23,793 nucleotides of DNA from DATCYZ01 sp036526195 (GCA_036526195.1 DATCYZ010000116.1:1-23793); one strand, 5' to 3'. Positions 1 through 6,610 are shown, counted from the first letter of the stretch. The notes: generated from the sequence alone by a model not told the origin. Numbers and translations: made by a program.

Positions 1-822
1 GTTCTCCGCCGGGATCACCTTGAGCAGCAGGTCGATGCCCGGCTGGTGGTAGACGCAGGTGTCGAAAAACACGTTCTTCAAGAGCAGCTCCTTGAGCGGC
101 GGCCGCCCCATGTCCTGCGCGAGCCCGCGGTAGCGCCCCCAGTGGTAGGGCACCGCCCCGCCGCCGTGCGGGATGACGAAGCGCAGCGTCGGGAAGTCCC
201 TGAACAGGTCAGAAGTCAGGAACTGCATGAAGGCGGTGGTATCACCGTTGATGTAGTGCGCCCCGGTGTGGTGGAAGTTCGGGTTGCAGGAGCCGCTCAC
301 GTGCACCATCGCCGGCACGTCGAGCTCGACCATCTTCTCGTACAGCGGGTACCACCAGCGATCCGTCAGCGGCGGGTCGCTCCAGTGCCCGCCGGAGGGG
401 TCGGGGTTGAGGTTGCAGCCGATGAAGCCGAGTTGGGTGACGCAGCGCTCGAGCTCGGGGATGGACTCCGCCGGGGCGATGCCGGGGGACTGCGGCAGCT
501 GGCAGACCGCGGCGAAGTTCTCCGGGTAGAGGGTGCAGGCGCGGTGGATCAGGTCGTTGCAGTGCTCGGACCAGTACAGGCTGGTCATCGCGTTGCCGAG
601 GTGGTGGCCCATGCCCACCGCGCGCGGCGAGAAGAGGGTGAGGTCGGTGCCGCGCTCGCGCTGCAGCTTCAGTTGCGCGCCCTCGAGGCTTTCGCGGATC
701 TGGTCGTCCGTGATCGTGATCGTGCCCTTCTGCGGCGGCCCGCGCTCGGCGAGCTGGGCGTTGCGGAAGGCCTCCAGCGCCTTGGGGGCGGTGGTGTAGT
801 GGCCGTGGCAATCGATGATCAT
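1..822 (-). CDS. ligJ: 4-oxalomesaconate hydratase-like amidohydrolase (LigJ type), 3' end outside window
   Basis: The amidohydrolase-2 (ACMSD/LigJ) family includes LigJ, the Zn-dependent hydratase that adds water to 4-oxalomesaconate in the protocatechuate 4,5-cleavage pathway. The reading frame begins MIIDCHGHYTTAPKALEAFR, which I recognise as the LigJ N-terminus. The HxH metal motif is at residues 6-8. Further on are LNPDPSGGHW, PAMVHVSGSCN, FVIPHGGGAVPYHWGR and NVFFDTCVYHQPGI, all in the family order. The window holds 274 codons of a protein usually near 340 residues, so the C-terminus with the last metal ligand lies beyond position 1. The start overlaps the upstream gene's stop by 4 nt, so it is the third gene of a minus-strand operon. 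The family call is strong. The exact substrate is inferred, because gamma-resorcylate decarboxylase and ACMSD share the fold. Confidence 0.85.
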   Translation of the reverse strand, partial: MIIDCHGHYTTAPKALEAFRNAQLAERGPPQKGTITITDDQIRESLEGAQLKLQRERGTDLTLFSPRAVGMGHHLGNAMTSLYWSEHCNDLIHRACTLYPENFAAVCQLPQSPGIAPAESIPELERCVTQLGFIGCNLNPDPSGGHWSDPPLTDRWWYPLYEKMVELDVPAMVHVSGSCNPNFHHTGAHYINGDTTAFMQFLTSDLFRDFPTLRFVIPHGGGAVPYHWGRYRGLAQDMGRPPLKELLLKNVFFDTCVYHQPGIDLLLKVIPAEN

Positions 823-1667
823 GGGAAGTTGCCTCCGAAGAGTTCGTCCACCGTGAAGCGGTTCGGGATCATGCCCTGCCCCCAGACGCATTCGATCGCC
901 GCCTCGAGGTTGCGGCGGTTCTGCTCCAGGCCGAAGGGGGTCATGTCGGCCACCGGCGCGCGCTCGCGCGATTCGCGCAGCATGTCGTAGACCTCGCGGG
1001 CGTCCTCGCGCGGCAGGTCCTCGCGCACCACCACCATGTGGTTGATCTGCGTGGCGACGTGGCGGCGCTGCCATTCGGCGGCCGCCGCGGCCGGGTCCTC
1101 GAGCACCGGCTGGATGCGCGGGTCGGGCGCCATGCCGTCGCCGACGATGGCCGCGTCGATCTCGCCCGCGAGCAGCATGTCGATGAGCTTCGCGCCTTCC
1201 GGGGCGCGCTGGACGTTCGGCGGGTCGACGAATTCCGCGACGTGGGCTTCCTCGAAGGTGATCCAGTCGACCATGGCCGGGTCGAGGTGGTGGGATTCGG
1301 CGAGGATCCAGCGCAGCCAGGCGCCGGTGGTCACCGAGTAGGAGCGCACGCCGATGCGTTTTCCGGCGAGGTCGTCGGCGGTGATTTGCTTTCGTTCGGC
1401 GTTGTAGACCAGCAGCGGGTGCTGGAAACGGGCGACGACCACGGCGGGGAGGAGCAGGAGCGGCTTGCCGGCGGCTTTCGCCAGCAGGAAGGTGACGATC
1501 GCCAGTTCGGCGACGTCGAACTCCAGGTCGCGCACCACGCGCTTGAAGCCGGCGCTCGGGGGCTTCACGTCAGCGAAATCGAGGGTGAAGTTCTGCGACC
1601 GGATGCGGTTCGCCTTGAGCGCCGCGGTGACCGGGTAGTCGCCGAGCAGGGTCTTGAGCTGCCGCAT
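819..1667 (-). CDS. 4,5-dihydroxyphthalate decarboxylase-like protein (periplasmic-binding fold, no signal peptide)
   Basis: This 282-residue protein has the substrate-binding (PBP2-like) fold seen in 4,5-dihydroxyphthalate decarboxylases. Recognisable pieces are LLGDYPVTAAL at the N-terminus, FDVAELAIVTFLLAKA near residue 50, and GVRSYSVTTGAWLRWIL near residue 106, which matches the IRAYTxTTGxW segment of Pht5-type enzymes. There is no signal peptide or lipobox, so a cytoplasmic enzyme is more likely than an ABC-transporter binding protein, a common automatic label for this fold. It sits between a VOC dioxygenase-like gene, whose TAA stop it overlaps as TAATG, and ligJ, which it overlaps by 4 nt. 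The three are probably translated together. If it is a decarboxylase, it would produce a protocatechuate-like diphenol for the neighbours. Substrate and even catalysis are inferred. Confidence 0.65.
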   Translation of the reverse strand: MRQLKTLLGDYPVTAALKANRIRSQNFTLDFADVKPPSAGFKRVVRDLEFDVAELAIVTFLLAKAAGKPLLLLPAVVVARFQHPLLVYNAERKQITADDLAGKRIGVRSYSVTTGAWLRWILAESHHLDPAMVDWITFEEAHVAEFVDPPNVQRAPEGAKLIDMLLAGEIDAAIVGDGMAPDPRIQPVLEDPAAAAAEWQRRHVATQINHMVVVREDLPREDAREVYDMLRESRERAPVADMTPFGLEQNRRNLEAAIECVWGQGMIPNRFTVDELFGGNFP

Positions 1668-2272
1668 TATTTTTTCTTGTTCTTCCCGGATTGCAGCGTC
1701 GTGTCCTGCCCTTTTACCGGATGTTTCAGCGCGCGCTCAAGCGAAAATTCCTCGCGCCATTCCTCGGGTGGGCGGACGCGGCCGTCCGGGCCCACCTGGT
1801 CGAGGCCCCAGTAGATCTCGAGCACGTGGTTGTCCGGGTCGCGGAATTCCACCGCGATCTGGCAGCCGGCGCGGCGGCGGCCTTCGAAGTCGATCTTTAC
1901 TTTATGTTTTTTTAGATGGGTTCTTGCCCGTATCACTTCGTCCAGCGTGCCGACCTCGAAGGCGAGGTGGTGGAGTTCGCCGGCTTTTGATTTTTTCTTG
2001 GCGCCGCCGACCAGGGCGATGCCATGGTGGTCGGCGTTCAGGCGCATGAACACCATGCCGCCGGGGACCATCGTTGGCGGGTAGACGTCCGAGACCCTGA
2101 AGCCGAGGACCTGGGTGTAGAAGGCGACCGATTTTTCCAGGCTGCGGGTCCTGAGGACCACGTGGCCGATCTTCTGGAGCGTGAAGGGGAGGCCTTTGGG
2201 GGGATGGGTGTTGCGGAGCTTTTTGGCTCGGGGGGTGTTGAGGCCTTTCAGGTCGATTAGGCCGCGGGGCAT
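1667..2272 (-). CDS. VOC-family protein, extradiol dioxygenase/glyoxalase-like
   Basis: A 201-residue protein with one vicinal-oxygen-chelate domain from about residue 30 to 157. Putative metal ligands fit the type I extradiol triad: H37 in KIGHVVLRT, H102 in LHHLAFEV and E152 in NHVLEIYW. The strand pattern (SVAFYTQVLGF, GMVFMRL, DPDNHVLEIYW) is typical of catechol 2,3-dioxygenase-like VOC proteins. The tail is Lys-rich. I chose the ATG at 2272 because homologous sequence starts near there. An in-frame ATG at 2365 would add 31 residues without any family signature. It is the first gene of the minus-strand operon with the decarboxylase-like gene and ligJ, which supports a ring-cleavage or aromatic role. 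A role in glyoxalase chemistry or resistance cannot be excluded. Confidence 0.75.
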   Translation of the reverse strand: MPRGLIDLKGLNTPRAKKLRNTHPPKGLPFTLQKIGHVVLRTRSLEKSVAFYTQVLGFRVSDVYPPTMVPGGMVFMRLNADHHGIALVGGAKKKSKAGELHHLAFEVGTLDEVIRARTHLKKHKVKIDFEGRRRAGCQIAVEFRDPDNHVLEIYWGLDQVGPDGRVRPPEEWREEFSLERALKHPVKGQDTTLQSGKNKKK

Positions 2273-2485
2273 TTGGGGCTCGGTCTTGGGGGCAAAGGTA
2301 GACTTTACGATATTGGTGCGCGTCGTGCCGCGGACAGGATGGACCTGCAATTCTGATCCGTGCATTGCGTTGCGAGACCGGTGGAGCTAGCGTCTGGTGT
2401 CGCGCCTCAAGCCCGAAATGAAAATGGAAGCGGGAAAGCCAACGCCTTGGCGCAGACTGCACGATCTCGAACGACCGATCGGCAT

Positions 2486-2755
2486 ATGAAGTTCACATGG
2501 GACGTCAGGAAGGCGGCGGAGAACGCAAGAAAGCACGGCGTCTCGTTTGACGAGGCAACCACGGTCTTCGGCGACCCATTGGCAAGTACGATCCCGGATC
2601 CGGACCATTCCGTCGGCGAGCCGTGATTCTTGACCATCGGGCAATCCTCCAGTCTCCGCCTGATCGTTGTGTCCCACACCGAAGAAGGCGACAATTTCCG
2701 TATCATCAGCGCCCGAGAGGCGACTGCACATGAGCGCAAAACCCATGAGTCGTAA
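2486..2755 (+). pseudogene. brnT: BrnT-family toxin gene interrupted by an in-frame TGA
   Basis: Translation from ATG 2486 gives a standard BrnT N-terminus: FTWDVRKAAENARKHGVSF, then FGDPLASTIPDPDHS. The frame then meets TGA at 2624-2626. It stays open in the same frame afterwards (FLTIGQSS, LIVVSHTEEGDNFRIISAR) up to TAA at 2753-2755, which is the full BrnT length of about 89 codons. There is no insertion or deletion. The simplest explanation is one transition, CGA (Arg) to TGA. BrnT proteins are RNase-like toxins of type II toxin-antitoxin systems, and losing one by nonsense mutation would be harmless to the host. The antitoxin gene that overlaps its 3' end is intact. A sequencing error at 2624 is the main alternative. 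Confidence 0.8.
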
Positions 2756-3011
2756 AGCCCCCAAGGTCTCCGAACAGGACATGCGGCCCGAGTACGACTT
2801 CTCGGGCGGCGTCCGCGGGAAGTACTACCGCCGCTACGTCGAAAGCAGCAACGTCGTCGTGATCGATGCAGATATTCACGAACGTTTCAAGAACTCGGCG
2901 GCGGTAAATGATGCGCTGCGCACGCTGATTCGTGCGGCGGGCAAGAAGCAGGTGGTCAAGAAACGGCCCGTACGGACGCGCGCAAAGGCGGCGCGAACGG
3001 GAAGTCGATAG
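2730..3011 (+). CDS. Antitoxin-like protein paired with the broken BrnT
   Basis: A 93-residue basic protein containing MRPEYDFSGGVRGKYYRRY and SSNVVVIDADIHERF, then an AAVNDALRTLIRAA helix. I recognise this as a small antitoxin-type family often encoded next to BrnT- or RelE-like toxins. The strand VVVIDADI followed by two helices resembles a ribbon-helix-helix DNA-binding unit. The C-terminal 20 residues are Lys/Arg-rich. The start at 2730 lies inside the last 26 nt of the brnT pseudogene in another frame, the usual toxin-first overlap. A second ATG at 2745 is possible. With its toxin truncated, it is probably an orphan antitoxin or autoregulator. Confidence 0.65.
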   Translation: MSAKPMSRKAPKVSEQDMRPEYDFSGGVRGKYYRRYVESSNVVVIDADIHERFKNSAAVNDALRTLIRAAGKKQVVKKRPVRTRAKAARTGSR

Positions 3012-3153
3012 CGCGGGTCTGGAACGATCTTCGATCGTCGCGACGAAAGCAGATTGGCGCGATCGAGATACGAGCGAATGTGGCCTGGCCACAGCCCGGG
3101 TTTCAACGGCACGCATCCTGGCGGGCAGACAAAAGGCAAGGTCGAAACCTGTC

Positions 3154-3663
3154 ATGCAAATCCGCCCCACCCACCCCCCCGACCTCCTCCGCATCCTCCA
3201 AACCATCAACGACGCCGCCCGGGCCTACCGCAACACCATCCCCGCCGACTGCTGGCACGACCCCTACATGCAGGCAGAGGAACTAACAAACGAAATCAAC
3301 GACGGCGTCAAATTCTGGGCAGCCGAAGACAACCACCAACTCATCGCCGTGATGGGCATCCAGGACAAACCCGACGTCGCCCTCATCCGCCACGCCTACA
3401 CCGCCACAAGCCACCAGGGCAAAGGCGCCGGCACGAAACTCCTGCGCCACGTCACAGAACAGACCAAGAAACCGGTCCTCATCGGCACCTGGGCCGCCGC
3501 CACCTGGGCGATCGCGTTCTACCAGCGCAACGGCTTCACGCTCGTCAGCCAAGCGGACAAGGAACGCCTGCTGCGCAAATACTGGACAATCCCGGCTCGC
3601 CAGATCGAAACCTCGGTCGTGCTCGCAGACGAGGCATGGACCAACAAACAGAAGACCGGATGA
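3154..3663 (+). CDS. GNAT-family N-acetyltransferase
   Basis: A 169-residue single-domain GNAT acetyltransferase. The acetyl-CoA-binding motif A is seen in RHAYTATSHQGKGAGTKLL (around residues 72-90), with the QGKGAG pyrophosphate loop. The C-terminal motif AIAFYQRNGFTLVS (about residues 117-130) is typical of the family. The N-terminus (IRPTHPPDLLRILQTINDAA) fits the first GNAT strand and helix. The acceptor substrate is unknown. Its TGA overlaps the ATG of the following MDR reductase (ATGA), so the two are co-translated. Its coding strand is strikingly poor in G and rich in C and A compared with genes elsewhere in the window, which suggests a different origin. The ATG at 3154 was chosen because upstream residues have no GNAT character. 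Confidence 0.85.
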   Translation: MQIRPTHPPDLLRILQTINDAARAYRNTIPADCWHDPYMQAEELTNEINDGVKFWAAEDNHQLIAVMGIQDKPDVALIRHAYTATSHQGKGAGTKLLRHVTEQTKKPVLIGTWAAATWAIAFYQRNGFTLVSQADKERLLRKYWTIPARQIETSVVLADEAWTNKQKTG

Positions 3664-4640
3664 AAGCTGCCCTCTACGAAAAATACGGCCCGCCCGAAGT
3701 CGTCCACCTCAGGGACCTCCCCAAGCCCGAACCGAAGGACAACGAAGTCCTCATAAAAATCCACGCCACCACCGTCACCTCCGGCGACTGGCGCGTCAGG
3801 AGCCTAGAGATGCCCCCGGGCTTCGCGCCGCTCGCGCGCCTCGGCCTCGGCATCACAAAACCGCGCCAACCCATCCTCGGCTCGGAACTCGCCGGCACCA
3901 TCGAGGCCGTCGGCAAGGACGTCACCAAATTCAAAATAGGCGACACGGTCATCGCCTTCAGCGGCGTACGCCTCGGCTGCCACGCCGAGTACAAGACACT
4001 GAAGGAAACCGCGGCGATCGTCAGGAAGCCCGACAACCTCCCCTTCGACGAAGCCGCCGCCCTCGCCTTCGCCGGCACCACGGCGCTGGATTTCTTCCGG
4101 CGCGGCAAGCTCAAGCGCGGCGAGGAAGTGCTCATCAACGGCGCCTCGGGCGCGGTCGGCCTCGCGGCGGTGCAGCTCGCGACGCTCGCGGGCGCCCACG
4201 TCACCGGCGTGTGCAGCGGCGCGAACGCGAACCTGGTGATGGACCACGGCGCCCACCACGCCATGGACTACACGCAGCAGGACTTCACGCAGGCCGGCGA
4301 CACCTGGGACCTCATCGTCGACACCGCCGGCACCGCGCCCTGGTCGCGCAGCAAGAACGCGCTGCGCGAACACGGCCGCCTGCTCCAGGTGCTCGGCAGC
4401 CTGGGCGACCTGCTGCGCATGCCCTGGGTGGCGATGACCAGCAACAAGCGCATCATCGCCGGCCCCGCGGCCGAACGCCTCGAGGACCTGCAGCACCTGG
4501 TCGGGCTCGCCGAAAAGGGCGAGTTCCGCGCCGTCATCGACCGGCGCTACCCGCTCGACCGGATCGTGGAAGCGCACCGTTACGTCGACACCGGGCGCAA
4601 GAAGGGGAGCGTGGTCATCAACGTGCTGCCGCAGGCGTGA
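3660..4640 (+). CDS. NAD(P)-dependent alcohol dehydrogenase / quinone oxidoreductase (MDR family, zinc-free type)
   Basis: A 326-residue medium-chain dehydrogenase/reductase. The N-terminal GroES-like domain starts MKAALYEKYGPPEVVHLRDL and contains ILGSELAGTIEAVGKDV and FKIGDTVIAF. The Rossmann domain carries the NAD(P) motif INGASGAVGLAAVQLA. The end (RYPLDRIVEAHRYVDTGRKKGSVVI) is the standard MDR C-terminus. No structural-zinc cysteine cluster is seen, so it resembles quinone-oxidoreductase-type reductases. Substrate is unknown. It begins inside the GNAT stop codon. The G-poor base pattern of the GNAT gene continues into roughly the first 400 nt and then gives way to the usual pattern of the window. 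Confidence 0.85.
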   Translation: MKAALYEKYGPPEVVHLRDLPKPEPKDNEVLIKIHATTVTSGDWRVRSLEMPPGFAPLARLGLGITKPRQPILGSELAGTIEAVGKDVTKFKIGDTVIAFSGVRLGCHAEYKTLKETAAIVRKPDNLPFDEAAALAFAGTTALDFFRRGKLKRGEEVLINGASGAVGLAAVQLATLAGAHVTGVCSGANANLVMDHGAHHAMDYTQQDFTQAGDTWDLIVDTAGTAPWSRSKNALREHGRLLQVLGSLGDLLRMPWVAMTSNKRIIAGPAAERLEDLQHLVGLAEKGEFRAVIDRRYPLDRIVEAHRYVDTGRKKGSVVINVLPQA

Positions 4641-4661
4641 AAACGGCGCGCTGAAGCCGGT

Positions 4662-4700
4662 CCGGCGCCGAAAATCCCCCATTGGTAACATATATGTTAC
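4662..4700 (-). repeat. 39-bp element with perfect 16-bp palindrome GTAACATATATGTTAC, copy 1
   Basis: The palindrome GTAACATATATGTTAC (4685-4700) is an AT-rich island in GC-rich DNA. Read on the minus strand, it is followed after exactly 14 nt by CGGCGCCGG (4670-4662). The same arrangement, again with a 14-nt gap, occurs on the plus strand at 22286-22324. In plus orientation the core TGGTAACATATATGTTACTA matches the second copy at 19 of 20 positions. It may be a transcription-factor operator upstream of the methyltransferase, or a small dispersed repeat. Confidence 0.6.
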
Positions 4701-4832
4701 TATGATGGCTGCTCCGGCGGCCGCTGTCTCAAACTTAACCGTGCAAATCGGGAGCTGAACTCCATAATTGCATGGTTGGTGTACGCGCGGCTCGGGATAC
4801 AAGGCCACGAAGCCTCGCTGGCACATCCGGCA

Positions 4833-4859
4833 GATAAATGGGGTCAGATCCCATTTATC
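4833..4859. repeat. Palindromic intergenic repeat, core GGGGTCAGATCCC
   Basis: The inverted repeat has arms GATAAATGGG (4833-4842) and CCCATTTATC (4850-4859), with the 7-nt centre GTCAGAT. Its GGGGTCAGAxCCC core resembles the palindromes at 5710-5729 and 6590-6610. The element lies 30 nt upstream of the methyltransferase ATG. This sequence type is familiar as a dispersed palindrome in many proteobacterial genomes, possibly REP-like. The mobilising enzyme is not in the window. Confidence 0.65.
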
Positions 4860-4889
4860 ACTAACGCATTACTTCAGGAGGCACAGCAC

Positions 4890-5702
4890 ATGGCAGGTCT
4901 CGAAGCACACTATTCCGCGCGCGACATCGAAACGCGCATCCTGGCGGGCCTGCGCACAGCCGGACTGGATCCCGAGAAGGGCCTCACCCCCGAGGCCCTC
5001 TCGGCGCTCGACCATTTCCACACCGGCGGGCTGCGCGCCTCGCGCGAGCTGGTGGACCTGGCGAAGCTCCGGCGCGAAGACCGCGTGCTCGATGTCGGTG
5101 CCGGGCTGGCCGGACCGGCCCGGCTGCTCGCCTCGAGCCTCGGCTGCCAGGTCGACTGCCTCGAGATGTCGAGCGATTACTGCACCGGCGCGAAGCTGCT
5201 GAACCGGCTCACCGGCCTTGAGGACAGGATCAGGGTGCACCAGGGCAACGCGCTCGCGATGCCCTTCCCCGACCGGTCGTTCGATGTCGTCTGGATGCAG
5301 AACGTCGGCATGAACATCGCCGACAAGCACGCGCTCTACAAAGAGATCCACCGGGTGCTCAAGCCGGGCGGCCGGTATGCCTTCCAGGAGATGGCGGCCG
5401 GAGACACGCAGACCTCGTACTTTCCGCTTCCCTGGGCCACCGACCCCGGAGACAGCTTCCTCGTTTCTTCAGAAGCGATGCAGTCGGTGCTCGGGGAATG
5501 CGGCTTCATCCGTGTTGTCTTCGAAGACACCAGCGATGAGCATCTGAGCCGTACGACCGCGAATGCCACGCCGGCCGCGCCGGAGCAGCTGGGCCTGTCG
5601 GTGTTCGTCGACGATCTCGCCAGGAAGGCCGGCAATGCGCGCCGCAGTCTCGAGGCGGGGCAGGTACGCCTGGTCCGGGGCGTCTTCCGGCGGAGCGAAT
5701 AA
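4890..5702 (+). CDS. Class I SAM-dependent methyltransferase
   Basis: A 270-residue methyltransferase. The SAM-binding motif I is DRVLDVGAGLAGPARLLA (around residues 68-85), followed by the acidic end of strand beta-2 (VDCLEMS), motif GNALAMPFPDRSFDVVWMQNVGMNI, and the post-motif HRVLKPGGRYAFQEM. The arrangement is like UbiE and glycine/sarcosine or small-molecule methyltransferases. The methyl acceptor is unknown. ATG 4890 was chosen because a strong AGGAGG ribosome binding site sits about 7 nt upstream. An upstream in-frame start would translate through the palindromic repeat. It is preceded by a 249-nt intergenic stretch that holds two palindromic elements and is not obviously co-transcribed with the MDR gene. 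Confidence 0.88.
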   Translation: MAGLEAHYSARDIETRILAGLRTAGLDPEKGLTPEALSALDHFHTGGLRASRELVDLAKLRREDRVLDVGAGLAGPARLLASSLGCQVDCLEMSSDYCTGAKLLNRLTGLEDRIRVHQGNALAMPFPDRSFDVVWMQNVGMNIADKHALYKEIHRVLKPGGRYAFQEMAAGDTQTSYFPLPWATDPGDSFLVSSEAMQSVLGECGFIRVVFEDTSDEHLSRTTANATPAAPEQLGLSVFVDDLARKAGNARRSLEAGQVRLVRGVFRRSE

Positions 5703-5709
5703 CGCGAAT

Positions 5710-5729
5710 AAAGGGGTCAGACCCCTTTT
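5710..5729. repeat. Palindromic intergenic repeat, core GGGGTCAGACCCC
   Basis: Arms AAAGGGGT (5710-5717) and ACCCCTTT (5721-5728) enclose CAG. It fills the gap between the methyltransferase stop (5702) and the ATG of the next small gene (5733) and leaves no recognisable Shine-Dalgarno sequence there. It shares the GGGGTCAGA core with the element at 4833-4859. Confidence 0.7.
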
Positions 5730-5732
5730 CCG

Positions 5733-6017
5733 ATGGCCATCGTCCGCTGGATCGCCTTCGCCTGGGGCTGCCTCGCCTTCGCCATCGTCGCCCACTTCGA
5801 ATGGCGCTACCTGACCGAGCCGACCAACCCGCTGCGGCACGAACTCGGCATCGGCATGGGCCTCGGGCTGATCTACGGCCTGCCGGCGTGGATCGCGCTG
5901 CCGGTGCTCGCGTTCCTCGGCCGCAAACGGCTGCGCCCGGTGGTGACGTGGGGCCTGTTGTCGCCGCTGGTGGCGACGGCGGCGCTGCTCGTGCTGCACA
6001 CAGTGGTGACGAACTAG
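5733..6017 (+). CDS. Small hypothetical membrane protein
   Basis: A 94-residue hydrophobic protein with three likely transmembrane segments: roughly residues 5-22 (IAFAWGCLAFAIVAHF), 40-62 (GIGMGLGLIYGLPAWIALPVLAFL) and 70-90 (VVTWGLLSPLVATAALLVLHTV). A short polar loop (EWRYLTEPTNPLRHE) follows the first segment and a basic loop (GRKRLRP) precedes the third. I do not recognise the family. The start ATG lies only 4 nt beyond the palindromic repeat and has no clear ribosome binding site. The coding pattern (G/C third positions) supports a real gene. Confidence 0.6.
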   Translation: MAIVRWIAFAWGCLAFAIVAHFEWRYLTEPTNPLRHELGIGMGLGLIYGLPAWIALPVLAFLGRKRLRPVVTWGLLSPLVATAALLVLHTVVTN

Positions 6018-6031
6018 CGCCCCTCCAGCCC

Positions 6032-6060
6032 TTGCAGTGGTATGTTTATGTATCTACAAT
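6032..6060 (+). promoter_or_regulatory. Candidate sigma70-type promoter of brnT/brnA
   Basis: TTGCAG (6032-6037), a 17-nt spacer and TACAAT (6055-6060) form a plausible -35/-10 pair in a locally AT-rich stretch. The GTG start of brnT follows only 5 nt after the -10 box, so transcription would start at or next to the start codon, implying a leaderless toxin message. BrnT/BrnA operons are normally autorepressed at such sites. Confidence 0.45.
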
Positions 6061-6065
6061 AACCT

Positions 6066-6341
6066 GTGCGCCTGACTTGGGATCCGTTTAAGCGCAAGGC
6101 GACCTTCGACGCGCGCGGACTCGACTTCGAAGATGCATCGATCGTATTTGACGGACCGACGTTCGAGGTCGAGGACACGCGCAAGGACTATGGCGAAGCG
6201 CGCATCCTGTGTTTCGGCCTGCTACAGGGTCGCCTGGTCGTGGTGGGCTACACACCGCGTGGCGCGGATCGCCACGTCTTCAGCATGAGGAAAGCCAATG
6301 ACCGCGAAAAAGCGCGCATCGCACCGATCCTCGGGCTCTGA
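6066..6341 (+). CDS. brnT: BrnT-family toxin (intact)
   Basis: A 91-residue BrnT toxin starting at GTG with RLTWDPFKRKATFDARGLDF, then SIVFDGPTFEVEDTRKDYGEAR, RLVVVGYTPRG and HVFSMRKANDREKARI. These match the BrnT fold, a small RelE-like ribonuclease that blocks growth by cleaving RNA. Unlike the copy at 2486 it has no internal stop. Its last 44 nt overlap the brnA start, the usual toxin-first arrangement. The GTG start sits directly behind the candidate promoter, so no Shine-Dalgarno sequence is expected or seen. Confidence 0.85.
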   Translation: MRLTWDPFKRKATFDARGLDFEDASIVFDGPTFEVEDTRKDYGEARILCFGLLQGRLVVVGYTPRGADRHVFSMRKANDREKARIAPILGL

Positions 6342-6579
6342 CCTCGCGCGCGTCGACGCGCACGTGATCCGCCGCGACGAATACGAGGAACTGCCCGAAC
6401 TGACTGAGGACATGCTTGCTCGCGGCAAGGTGCACAAGGGCGGTCGCCCGCGCGCAACGAACCCGCGAAAGCTGATCTCGATCCGCCTGCCGGACGACGT
6501 CATCCAGCGCTGGCGCGAGACCGGGCCCGGTTGGCAGACGCGCATGGCGGATCGCCTCGCCAAGGTTCCGCGAAAGTGA
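6298..6579 (+). CDS. brnA: BrnA-family antitoxin
   Basis: A 93-residue BrnA antitoxin. The N-terminal half is charged and probably unstructured. It contains DAHVIRRDEYEELPELTEDM, the toxin-wrapping segment, and GKVHKGGRPR. The C-terminal ribbon-helix-helix is RKLISIRLPDDVIQRWRETG followed by WQTRMADRLAKV. In this family the RHH domain neutralises BrnT as part of a heterocomplex and represses the operon promoter. The ATG at 6298 overlaps the toxin gene by 44 nt, which couples antitoxin to toxin translation. Confidence 0.85.
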   Translation: MTAKKRASHRSSGSDLARVDAHVIRRDEYEELPELTEDMLARGKVHKGGRPRATNPRKLISIRLPDDVIQRWRETGPGWQTRMADRLAKVPRK

Positions 6580-6589
6580 GTGCCGACGA

Positions 6590-6610
6590 AAAAGGGGGCT
6601 GACCCCTTTT
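6590..6610. repeat. Palindromic intergenic repeat, inverted GGGGTCAGCCCC-type core
   Basis: Arms AAAAGGGG (6590-6597) and CCCCTTTT (6603-6610) enclose GCTGA. Read on the opposite strand the core is GGGGTCAGCCCCC, so it belongs with the palindromes at 4833 and 5710 but in reverse orientation. It lies between the brnA stop and the thioesterase ATG at 6622. Confidence 0.65.

Noticed and set aside
2624..2626. The TGA in brnT as a second selenocysteine codon
   Set aside because: The expected residue there in BrnT is a charged residue such as Arg, not Cys or Sec. There is no CxxU-type motif, and I see no stable hairpin directly downstream. A nonsense mutation is simpler.
3021..3040. Small hairpin ACGATC-TTC-GATCGT after the orphan antitoxin gene
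   Set aside because: The stem is only 6 bp and no T-run follows, so it is not convincing as a terminator.
4644..4670. CGGCGC/GCGCCG inverted repeat after the MDR gene as a terminator
   Set aside because: The loop is 15 nt and the sequence after it is AAAATCCCC rather than a T-run. The right arm belongs to the repeated 39-bp element.
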